Below are positions 25,136 to 32,633 of a stretch of DNA of 64,000 bases, piece after piece. Each line of letters begins with the position of its first letter. Position 1 is the stretch's first letter. The stretch covers positions 1 through 64,000 of the forward strand of contig CAZVNL010000002.1 of assembly GCA_964628055.1 (NCBI GenBank), in the 5' to 3' direction. The position numbers were made by a program, and so were the translations under genes. Under the pieces are notes generated by a model. The model was not told the DNA's origin and did no database searches. It was given only the letters and a program-made list of their open reading frames with translations. The DNA comes from CAZBEL01 sp964628055 (GTDB lineage: Bacteria > Fidelibacterota > Marinisomatia > Marinisomatales > TCS56).

Positions 25136-25720
25136 ATGACCCGGGAATCTGGTGCCAGGTTAGTCTCCCTGGGATTCAATCCCATGGTGGTCTCCTTCCT
25201 GGTGTTCACGGTGCTCATTTTCGGTGTTGCTGAAGGGGTGTCAAGTGCTTGGGCCCTGTGGGCAACCTGTTTGATTTTTTCTAACCTCATCCCTATTAGC
25301 ACTGTTTTGTTTCTAAAGCACCGCGGCATCATTTCAGATTTCGACGCCTCCCTTAAAGAACAACGTACCCTACCTCTCGCCTTAGGGGTGATATATGCCG
25401 GGTTGGGCTTTTTGGCTTTATACTATCAAAAGGCGCCACCTTTGGTTCAGGGACTCATGTTTTGCTATATGACCAACACCTTGGTTATCCTTATAATTAC
25501 CCGTTATTGGAAGATTTCCATCCACGTCATGGGAGTGGCCGGACCCCTGAGTGCCCTGTGGCTATTTGGCTGGCATTTCCCATTACTCATTCTGGCCGTA
25601 ATCGCCCTGGTGGGCAGTGCCAGGGTCATTTTACGGGCCCATACCGTTGCCCAGGTCGTGGCCGGTGCTTTTTTGGGATGGTTCTTCACCTGGGGGCAAC
25701 TTAACCTGTGGTTCCTTTGA
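25136..25720 (+). CDS. Integral membrane protein, degenerate PAP2-like
   Basis: The product is 194 aa with about six hydrophobic helices. The C-terminal segment ARVILRAHTVAQVVAGAFLG resembles the third PAP2 motif (R, H and the following Gly-rich helix). The first two motifs are weak: only SLKEQRTLPL could stand for the K...RP segment, and no SGH is visible. It may be a PAP2-related lipid phosphatase with altered chemistry or a non-catalytic relative. It sits 9 bases after the mutase gene and abuts birA, so these genes are probably co-transcribed. Confidence 0.6.
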   Translation: MTRESGARLVSLGFNPMVVSFLVFTVLIFGVAEGVSSAWALWATCLIFSNLIPISTVLFLKHRGIISDFDASLKEQRTLPLALGVIYAGLGFLALYYQKAPPLVQGLMFCYMTNTLVILIITRYWKISIHVMGVAGPLSALWLFGWHFPLLILAVIALVGSARVILRAHTVAQVVAGAFLGWFFTWGQLNLWFL

Positions 25721-26512
25721 ATGTTTGATAGCACTCTTTTCCAGGGCTATCTCACCACTCGGGTCCTGGGACGACAGGTGCATTATTATCCCCAACTACC
25801 CTCGACGAATACACAAGCGTGGAAGAGTGATCCAGGCACCCTGGCCCAGGGAGCCGTCATTCTCACCGATCACCAGATAGCCGGACGAGGCCGCCGGGGA
25901 AACACCTGGATTGCAACCGCCGGCAAAAGTCTTACTTGCTCGGTTATTTTGAAGCCCTATGTTCCTCCTACTAAGCTCCCCCTTTTTCCTCTTTTAGCAG
26001 GTGCAAGTCTAGCCCAGGCACTCTCTGAAATAGGGTTAACCCCCCAACTTAAATGGCCCAACGATGTCCTGTTGCAGAAGAAAAAAACAGCCGGAATTTT
26101 GTGCGAGAGTAAGACCACTAATCGCCGTATTTCCACTCTCGTGCTGGGTCTGGGATTGAATGTTAACGAGGAGCGGGGAGATTTTCCACCTGAAATCCAA
26201 GCAACGACCACCTCTCTTTATTTAAACGCCGGCCATACCTTTCAACGGGAAAAAATCCTCTCCCTGATCCTGGGAATCTTAGAGGATAACCTGAAGGAGA
26301 TCGAAGTTTCGCGATCGCCCAACATTCTCGGTACGTGGTGGTATTTCTGTGCTCATCGTAATAGGGAAGTCACCTTCCAGGAAAAAGGGCAAATAGTAAC
26401 GGGTATTTTCCGGGGATTAACTGGCCAGGGAGAGGCCATTTTGGAGCGTGGCGGAATCCGAGAGGTCCACCTGCCAGACGTGCTTGAAGCAGGTTCTAAT
26501 AGCGGTGACTAA
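25721..26512 (+). CDS. birA: Biotin-protein ligase
   Basis: The product is 263 aa and lacks the DNA-binding domain of E. coli BirA, so it is a monofunctional ligase. STNTQAWK, TDHQIAGRGRRGNTW (biotinyl-AMP loop, about 48-62), LKWPNDVLLQKKKTAGILCE and LVLGLGLNVN are the family motifs. It attaches biotin to the biotin carboxyl carrier protein, which fits with the carboxyltransferase at 8.5 kb. The ATG follows the previous stop directly, and the 3' end overlaps the convergent transporter gene by four bases. Confidence 0.94.
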   Translation: MFDSTLFQGYLTTRVLGRQVHYYPQLPSTNTQAWKSDPGTLAQGAVILTDHQIAGRGRRGNTWIATAGKSLTCSVILKPYVPPTKLPLFPLLAGASLAQALSEIGLTPQLKWPNDVLLQKKKTAGILCESKTTNRRISTLVLGLGLNVNEERGDFPPEIQATTTSLYLNAGHTFQREKILSLILGILEDNLKEIEVSRSPNILGTWWYFCAHRNREVTFQEKGQIVTGIFRGLTGQGEAILERGGIREVHLPDVLEAGSNSGD

Positions 26513-27681
26513 TATTGATGTAAATGGGAGACTCTGATATTTACATCGAAGTTGGGGAAATTCGATTTAATAGAGAATTCCAACTCTGAACAGCATCGGG
26601 CGATTTGGTGTTTGGAAAGGTCGGGCGAAACACTAACACCAAAGATGATCACATGGTGCTGGGCCGTGTCAACAACGCGGATATCGTGAAAATCTTTCAC
26701 CACTTCATGGTCGCGCCAATTTTTCTTTAAGAAAGTTGTAATCTCCTGTATTTTAGGATGTTCGGGATGAATAGGGTCGATGTGGACGGTGGGTTCGATG
26801 TGTAGACGATTCATCAAGCGTTGTTCCACTTCTTCGGAAATGTCGTGGGAGTTGGCGGAGGTTTCCTGGGCATCCAACTCGATGTGTACACTGGCGTATT
26901 TGTCCTTGCCATAGCTATGAATGGAAATATCATGGGCCCCCAAGACTCCCGGAACGGACGCCGCGGTTCTGCGAATTGTTTCGATATCCTCTTCGGTGGG
27001 AGGTTTCCCGATGAGATCATTAATGGCATCGCGGGCGATTTCCACCCCGGTCCAAATGATGAATAAAGCGACTCCTAAACCGGCCCAGCCGTCTAGTTGG
27101 TGGTAACCATAGCGCCCACCGATCATGGCCGTAATCACCAGCAAGGAGGAGAGGGCGTCGCTACGATGATGCCAGGCATCAGCATGGAGGGTTCCAGAAG
27201 AGATCAAGTGGGAAAGAAAGAGGGCGTAACGGGCGATGATTTCTTTCAACACGATCGTAGCGGCAATGGCCACGATCATCCACCAGGAAGGATGAATGGG
27301 TTGTGGGTGAGTTATGCGAAAAGCAGACGATCGAATGAACTCGATTCCCACGACGCATAGTAGGATAGCGATGATCAAAGTGGCGATATATTCCGCCCGT
27401 CCGTGACCGAAGGGATGCTCCTTGTCGGCTGGTTTTTCAGTTTGGCGAAACCCCCAAATGACAACGGTCGAAGAAACCACATCGGAGAGGGTGTGGATGG
27501 CATCAGCGATGAGGCTCACTGAACCCACGACAAGGCCAATTCCAAATTTTAAAGCAAACAAAAAGGTGTTGACAATGGTCGAAACCCACCCCTGCAACTT
27601 CCCCACGCCGCTTCTGTTTAGGGTAATATCCCCGTGGCCCGCGGGTAGCAACCAGTTTGTAAATGATTGGAAAATGCTCAT
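26509..27681 (-). CDS. Cation diffusion facilitator, probably Zn2+ type
   Basis: The product is 390 aa with six transmembrane helices in the first ~215 residues, then a cytoplasmic domain. Helix 2 has ADAIHTLSD and helix 5 has HHRSD, both HxxxD. That is the tetrahedral site of Zn-selective members (iron/manganese members usually have DxxxD in helix 2). The loop KEHPFGHGRAEYI after helix 2 is also typical. The C-terminal part contains the usual ~75-residue ferredoxin-like domain (HDISIHSYGKDKYASVHIEL) and then a second, shorter repeat-like region of about 80 residues. The start at 27681 gives a 30-residue N-terminal stretch before helix 1. Confidence 0.9.
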   Translation of the reverse strand: MSIFQSFTNWLLPAGHGDITLNRSGVGKLQGWVSTIVNTFLFALKFGIGLVVGSVSLIADAIHTLSDVVSSTVVIWGFRQTEKPADKEHPFGHGRAEYIATLIIAILLCVVGIEFIRSSAFRITHPQPIHPSWWMIVAIAATIVLKEIIARYALFLSHLISSGTLHADAWHHRSDALSSLLVITAMIGGRYGYHQLDGWAGLGVALFIIWTGVEIARDAINDLIGKPPTEEDIETIRRTAASVPGVLGAHDISIHSYGKDKYASVHIELDAQETSANSHDISEEVEQRLMNRLHIEPTVHIDPIHPEHPKIQEITTFLKKNWRDHEVVKDFHDIRVVDTAQHHVIIFGVSVSPDLSKHQIARCCSELEFSIKSNFPNFDVNIRVSHLHQY

Positions 27682-27810
27682 TTTGCTTTAAGTTACCCCT
27701 ACCGACGCTTACTCAGAAAAAAATCGACCGTTCTACTTGGTTTGATAAAAGGATGGATTAAAACGGTTGACTATTTTCCATGGCTTGGGAGCGAGAAAAC
27801 AAGAAAGATT

Positions 27811-28980
27811 TTAGTTAAAAGCATTTAAACCGGTGATTTTCTCCCCCAGGATCAAGGTATGCATTTCGTGAGTGCCTTCGTAGGTGTAAACGGTTTCCAA
27901 GTTCGCCATGTGACGCATGACGGGGTAGTCGTCGGTAATACCGTTAGCTCCTAAGATCTCCCGGGCGGATCTGGCAACATCTCGGGCCATGGCCACGTTG
28001 TTCCGTTTGGCGAGTGATACCTGGGTGAAATGAGCTTTTCCGGCATCTTTTAGGCGCCCCAATTGGTAAGCTAATAATTGGGCTTTGGTAATTTCCTGTA
28101 ACATGTCGACTAGTTTAGTCTGGGTAAGTTGATAGCCAGCTATGGGCCGCTTAAACTGCTTCCGGTTCTGGGCATAGGTCAGCGCTGTCTCGTAGCAATC
28201 AATGGCCGCCCCTAACACCCCCCAGGCAATCCCAAATCGCGCCTGTGTCAGGCAGGAGAGGGGAGCCCGAAGACCCTTTGCGCCGGGTAGACGACTGCTT
28301 TCGGGGAGATGAACTTCGTTAAAGACTAACTCTGATGTTATCGAAGCCTTAAAGCTCAATTTTCTATGCATTTCTGGCGCTGTAAAACCGTCTGTTCCAC
28401 GCTCCACTAAGAAACCGTGGATCATATCGTTTTCATCTTTAGCCCATACAACAGCCACATCGGCTAGGGATCCGTTGGTGATCCACATTTTCGTGCCGTT
28501 TAAGACCCATTCCTTACCTACTTTACGCGCCCGGGTAATCATCCCCGCCGGATTCGATCCAAAGTCCGGTTCGGTGAGCCCGAAACAGCCAATGGCTGCT
28601 CCCCGGGCCAGACGCGGTAACCAATGCGCCCGCTGCTCAGCGGAACCGTAACGGTAAATGGGATACATAACCAGGCTACCCTGAACGCTGGCAAATGAAC
28701 GCAACCCAGAATCCCCCCGTTCTAATTCTTGCATGATTAATCCATAGGCAACATTACTGATGCCGAGACCACCTGCCTCCTCTGGTAAGTTGGGACCGAA
28801 AAAACCTAACTCGCCTAACCGGGGGACCACCTCCCTGGGGAAAGTGCCGGCCCGGTAGTGATCGCGGATGAGGGGTAGGAACTTTCGTTGTACAAACTGG
28901 TGAGCCGTCTCCTGAATCTGCAACTCTTCGTCGGTGAACTGCTCCTGTAAATTGTAAAAGTCGGGACCGTGGTAATTCAT
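27811..28980 (-). CDS. gcdH: Acyl-CoA dehydrogenase, glutaryl-CoA dehydrogenase-like
   Basis: The product is 389 aa. GCFGLTEPDFGSNP (about 133-146), KMWITNGSLADV, LGANGITDDYPVMRHMANLE and the end YTYEGTHEMHTLILGEKITG (catalytic Glu in YEGTHE) fit the GcdH group more than short- or medium-chain dehydrogenases. So does RSFASVQGSLVMYPIYRYG. GcdH oxidises and decarboxylates glutaryl-CoA to crotonyl-CoA, passing electrons to ETF, which is encoded at 12.4-14.2 kb. It is the last gene of the run starting at 37976, 81 bases after the MmgE/PrpD gene. Glutaryl-CoA comes from 2-oxoadipate, which links it to the homoaconitase-like upstream genes. Confidence 0.85.
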   Translation of the reverse strand: MNYHGPDFYNLQEQFTDEELQIQETAHQFVQRKFLPLIRDHYRAGTFPREVVPRLGELGFFGPNLPEEAGGLGISNVAYGLIMQELERGDSGLRSFASVQGSLVMYPIYRYGSAEQRAHWLPRLARGAAIGCFGLTEPDFGSNPAGMITRARKVGKEWVLNGTKMWITNGSLADVAVVWAKDENDMIHGFLVERGTDGFTAPEMHRKLSFKASITSELVFNEVHLPESSRLPGAKGLRAPLSCLTQARFGIAWGVLGAAIDCYETALTYAQNRKQFKRPIAGYQLTQTKLVDMLQEITKAQLLAYQLGRLKDAGKAHFTQVSLAKRNNVAMARDVARSAREILGANGITDDYPVMRHMANLETVYTYEGTHEMHTLILGEKITGLNAFN

Positions 28981-29061
28981 AGCGGGAATTTAGATATACG
29001 AGTCATGAGATGGTAAAAGAATTTAGGTTTCTTAGGAGACCCTGGTAATTTGTCGTTTCCG

Positions 29062-30438
29062 TCAATTAGGGTTCACAACCAAATGGCTCATGAACTCCCG
29101 GGTTTTCATATTTTCGCAGGTGTGGATCATTCGTTCTAACCGGTTCACCGCCTCGGGTGTGAGACGGTCATGCACCAGTGCCGTGAACTTGGTTTTTAGT
29201 TCATCGTTGCTCATGGGTTCCCGGGGATCGCCCTTGGGATATTCCAGATAAGCTGAGTAAACCGAACCTTCTTTCGTGGTGATTGTTACCCGAGAGGGTT
29301 GTTTTTCAGGAAAGAGCTTTTCAAACTCGGTGCTAGCCTCCCCTTTGATCCGGTGAATGATGGATTTTAACCGGGGATCGTGGATCCGTTCGGTGTTGAA
29401 AGTGCGTGGTGTTATCTCCCGGTCAAGGATTGCCCGCGCCAGGCAATAGGGTAGGGAATGGTCGGCCGTTTCCCGGGTGGTGGGTTCATATTTGTGAGGA
29501 TCGAAAAGAATGTCGCAAGCCCGCGCGATGGTGGTTACCACTACCTCTTCAATCGCTTCGGGTTTAATGTCGTTTTCAATAATCACTTTTAAGGTGGCAC
29601 TGATGTGGGTATGGGTAAGGGCCTCGGTAGGGAAGGCTTTCATGGAACAGGTGCGGATGCGCCAATCAGAACCTAAGCCGTCGACTAATACGGACTGGTC
29701 CCAATCAGGCCCTAAAACATCCATCATGCCTTCCTTGCCCTCGAAAACGGCTTCAGTGCCGTTAAATCCCCTTTGCGCTAATAAGGCGGCTAACACGCCA
29801 GCTTGAACGGCCATGGGATCAACGGTATTCTTCATCATGGTTAGTTTACCGGCTGTAGGACAGCCCACGGTATAGTTGTGGCTCCCACTGATCCCGATGG
29901 CGTTGGTTAATTCGGCAGCATTTAACCCTAATACTTTCCCGGCCACGATAGGTGATACGAACTGGGTCAGGGTAGCGTGGTGCCATTTGCGTTCCCGGAT
30001 CCCTGGCTTGGCAAATTCACAGAGTCGTTGTTCGAATTCGTAACCTAAAACGATGGCCACTAATACATCCTTCATGGAAGACTTGACGCGTTCCCCAGCA
30101 GCCAGTGCCGCCGGGACGAGATCACTAGGGTGGGAGGGATCTTCCCGCCAGTAAATGTCATTGTAGTCCAGTGCCCGGATCATGAGCGAGTTTATTAGGG
30201 TCGTATTTACGGCGGGTAACCGATCACCAAAGCCAATCACCGTGGCTTCTTCTTGACCCCCCATTTCCTGGTACACCGCACGCATGATTTTTACATCCTG
30301 GGTGTCCATAGACCCGAAAGCACAACCCAGGGAGTCAAATAAAAACCTTTTGACTTGGTTAACCACGTTGTTAGGAAGGTCGCGGTACTGGGTGGTTGTG
30401 GCGAATTCCGCTATGCGTTGAGACATTGTCTTTTCCAT
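29062..30438 (-). CDS. MmgE/PrpD-family dehydratase
   Basis: The product is 458 aa. The fold and motifs of the 2-methylcitrate dehydratase / cis-aconitate decarboxylase family are visible: FLFDSLGCAFGS, LDYNDIYWREDPSHPSD (active-site region), LGYEFEQRLCEFA, WHHATLTQFVSPIVAGKVLG, GISGSHNYTVGCPTAGKLTM, and KAFPTEALTHTHIS. GAAGG lies close upstream of the chosen ATG; a second start is four codons in. The family dehydrates hydroxy-tricarboxylates, including 2-methylcitrate, or decarboxylates cis-aconitate. Next to a homoaconitase-like gene, homocitrate dehydration is a possible role, because fungal homoaconitase performs only the hydration half. There is no prpB or prpC nearby. Confidence 0.85.
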   Translation of the reverse strand: MEKTMSQRIAEFATTTQYRDLPNNVVNQVKRFLFDSLGCAFGSMDTQDVKIMRAVYQEMGGQEEATVIGFGDRLPAVNTTLINSLMIRALDYNDIYWREDPSHPSDLVPAALAAGERVKSSMKDVLVAIVLGYEFEQRLCEFAKPGIRERKWHHATLTQFVSPIVAGKVLGLNAAELTNAIGISGSHNYTVGCPTAGKLTMMKNTVDPMAVQAGVLAALLAQRGFNGTEAVFEGKEGMMDVLGPDWDQSVLVDGLGSDWRIRTCSMKAFPTEALTHTHISATLKVIIENDIKPEAIEEVVVTTIARACDILFDPHKYEPTTRETADHSLPYCLARAILDREITPRTFNTERIHDPRLKSIIHRIKGEASTEFEKLFPEKQPSRVTITTKEGSVYSAYLEYPKGDPREPMSNDELKTKFTALVHDRLTPEAVNRLERMIHTCENMKTREFMSHLVVNPN

Positions 30439-30522
30439 GGTTCCTTCGTAATTACCTAATTAACTGGTGAATTGTACTAGCGTCCTTTCGGGGCTGGGAC
30501 AGCCCTCTTTGGCTCCCCCCTT

Positions 30523-31656
30523 TCAGGACAAGAAATGAATCAGTTTTTCTCCAATGGCTTCCGCTACTTCAAGGTTTGTATTAGACAGGCCGATATCATA
30601 GGTTCCAACTTGTCGCTCTTTGATGACCGCAGCGACGGCTTTTTCTAAGGCTAAGGCTTTTTCTGTTTCTCCCAGCCATTCTAACATCATTTTTACAGAC
30701 AGGATCGTGGCCATGGGGTTGACTTTATGCAGCCCCAGGTATTTAGGCGCCGAGCCATGTGTGGGTTCAAAGACGGCGAAGTCATCACCTATGTTTGCGG
30801 AACAGGCAAACCCCAGCCCCCCCACTAATTGGGCCGCCAGGTCGGAGAGAATATCCCCGAACATATTCTCAGCGACGATTACGCCATAATTTTCAGGGTT
30901 TTTGACCAGCCACATGCACATGGCGTCGATGTTGGTCTCCCATAATTCGATCTCTGGGTATTGTTGCGCCACCTGCCGGGCTGACTCAATCATCAACCCT
31001 CCCGTTTCGCGCAGAACGTTGGGTTTGTCCACTACAGTTACGGTTGGATAGCCGTGTTGTTGGGCATAGTTAAAGGCCTGGGTGACGATATTCGTACAGC
31101 CCTGGCGGGACATGATGCGTGTGGACAGGGCAAGGTTTTCCAGGCCAAATTTTTTAAATCGGTGCATTTTAGGATGGTGCTTATCCAGCACGGCGAACAC
31201 TTCTTCGGGAAGGGGATGGAATTCCACGCCGCCGTACATGCCTTCGGTGTTTTCCCGGAAGATTACCAGGTTAATATTCTCCTTGAGGTTCAAAGGGTTC
31301 CCGGGATAAGCCCTACAAGGGCGTAGGTTCGTGTGGAGATTGAATAATTGTCGAAGACGAACGATGGGTGAGAAGTATTCAAACCCTTTGTCCTGTAGTT
31401 GGGGATCGAGTTCTTGCGCCGCTTTATCTCTGGGTTTGGAGGTAATGGCTCCAAAGAGGGCGCAATCCGTGGTGCGCAGCATTTCAACCGTACGCGCGGG
31501 GAGAGCATCTCCCTCATGGCACCAGAACTCCCACCCAATGTCTCCGGGGATGTAGTCCGCCGGTAGTTCCAGACGATTTAGTACGATTTGGGCGCATTCC
31601 AGGACTTCAACTCCCACGCCATCTCCCGGTAACCAGGCAATTCGGTAGTGTTTCAT
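30523..31656 (-). CDS. Isocitrate/homoisocitrate/isopropylmalate dehydrogenase-family enzyme
   Basis: The product is 377 aa. LPGDGVGVEV, FSPIVRLRQLFNLHTNLRP (substrate loop), FRENTEGMYGG, DKPNVLRETGG, ENMFGDILSDLAAQLVGGLG and EPTHGSAPKYLGLHKVNPMA define the beta-decarboxylating dehydrogenase family. The 'SPIV-LR' loop resembles homoisocitrate dehydrogenase (yeast Lys12: SPIVALRR) more than the SxNxxxR of isocitrate dehydrogenase. After HGSAP the KY pair matches the NADP-binding K344-Y345 of E. coli Icd, though the later Arg395 equivalent appears to be Leu. Co-enzyme choice is therefore uncertain. It lies 11 bases after the hydrolase gene. Tartrate or D-malate dehydrogenase activity is also possible. 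Confidence 0.82.
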   Translation of the reverse strand: MKHYRIAWLPGDGVGVEVLECAQIVLNRLELPADYIPGDIGWEFWCHEGDALPARTVEMLRTTDCALFGAITSKPRDKAAQELDPQLQDKGFEYFSPIVRLRQLFNLHTNLRPCRAYPGNPLNLKENINLVIFRENTEGMYGGVEFHPLPEEVFAVLDKHHPKMHRFKKFGLENLALSTRIMSRQGCTNIVTQAFNYAQQHGYPTVTVVDKPNVLRETGGLMIESARQVAQQYPEIELWETNIDAMCMWLVKNPENYGVIVAENMFGDILSDLAAQLVGGLGFACSANIGDDFAVFEPTHGSAPKYLGLHKVNPMATILSVKMMLEWLGETEKALALEKAVAAVIKERQVGTYDIGLSNTNLEVAEAIGEKLIHFLS

Positions 31657-31667
31657 GGTAGCTACTA

Positions 31668-32633
31668 TCAGTTGGAAATTATTCCTTTCACGGCGTGCAA
31701 TCGATTCTCATCTCCCTGGTAAAGGGCGTAACTAAATTTCTCTCGGATGGCACCGTAACCATGAACCCCGTCTTTTCGCAGGGCAACATAGGCAACATTA
31801 AAGGGAACCCGTCCTTTGTGCTGCTGAATGATACGTTTCAACGCTGCTTCGCACGCCGCGGTGGGATGGTACCCCTGGCGCATGTATTCCACCACTAAAA
31901 AGCTACCGGCGGTCTTTATCACGGCTTCCCCCCGCCCGGTAGCCCCGGCAGCACCCACATCGTTATCTACGTAAAGCCCGGCGCCGATGAGGGGACTGTC
32001 CCCAACACGGCCATGGAGTTTAAAGGCCAGTCCACTGGTAGTGCAAGCCCCGGCCAAGTCGCCATTACTGTCTTGAGCCAATAGACTAATGGTGTCGTGA
32101 TTATCATGCGGTCCCCAGTCGTCTTTATCACTAAGGGTTTCTTTCCAGCGTAGCCATACTTTTCGGGCAGCATCGGTGAGTAAATTTTCCTCCTTGAAGC
32201 CGTGTGCCAGAGCAAAGCGGAAGGCACCCTCGCCCACTAAGAGCACATGGTCACTGCGCTCCATTACCTTGCGGGCCACGGAAATTGGATGCTTGATGTT
32301 TTGCAGGAAAGCCACGGCACCGGCGTTTCCTTTGGAATCCATGATACAGGCATCCAGGGTAACATGCCCGTCTTCATCCGGGATACCCCCATAGCCCACG
32401 GACATGATGTTAGGATCGCCTTCCGGGACGCGAACCCCCGTTTCCACGGCATTTAAAGCGTGGCCGCCTTCCCGAAGAACCTTCATCGCCGCCTCGTTGG
32501 CGGCAATCCCGTGTTTCCAGGTAGAAATGACCACGGGAACCTTGGAACGAGTTACTTTTTCCATTTGCCCCAAAAGGATTCGAGGCATGAGGGCACTTGC
32601 CAGGGATGTTTTTAAGAATAGTCTGCGTTTCAT
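31668..32633 (-). CDS. Tat-exported glycosylasparaginase-family Ntn hydrolase
   Basis: The product is 321 aa from the ATG at 32633, which has GGAGG upstream and overlaps the preceding stop (ATGA). The longer frame to 32654 lacks this. The N-terminus MKRRLFLKTSLASALMP is a twin-arginine signal (RRLFLK). VVISTWKHGIAANEAAM and the self-cleavage site NHDTISLLAQ, with nucleophile Thr, are those of N4-(beta-N-acetylglucosaminyl)-asparaginase and isoaspartyl peptidase. GDSPLIGAGLYVDNDVGAAG and ATGRGE follow. Its place inside a tricarboxylate operon has no obvious explanation. It might release aspartate from an extracytoplasmic amide or glycan, or the family may have another substrate. Confidence 0.85.
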   Translation of the reverse strand: MKRRLFLKTSLASALMPRILLGQMEKVTRSKVPVVISTWKHGIAANEAAMKVLREGGHALNAVETGVRVPEGDPNIMSVGYGGIPDEDGHVTLDACIMDSKGNAGAVAFLQNIKHPISVARKVMERSDHVLLVGEGAFRFALAHGFKEENLLTDAARKVWLRWKETLSDKDDWGPHDNHDTISLLAQDSNGDLAGACTTSGLAFKLHGRVGDSPLIGAGLYVDNDVGAAGATGRGEAVIKTAGSFLVVEYMRQGYHPTAACEAALKRIIQQHKGRVPFNVAYVALRKDGVHGYGAIREKFSYALYQGDENRLHAVKGIISN

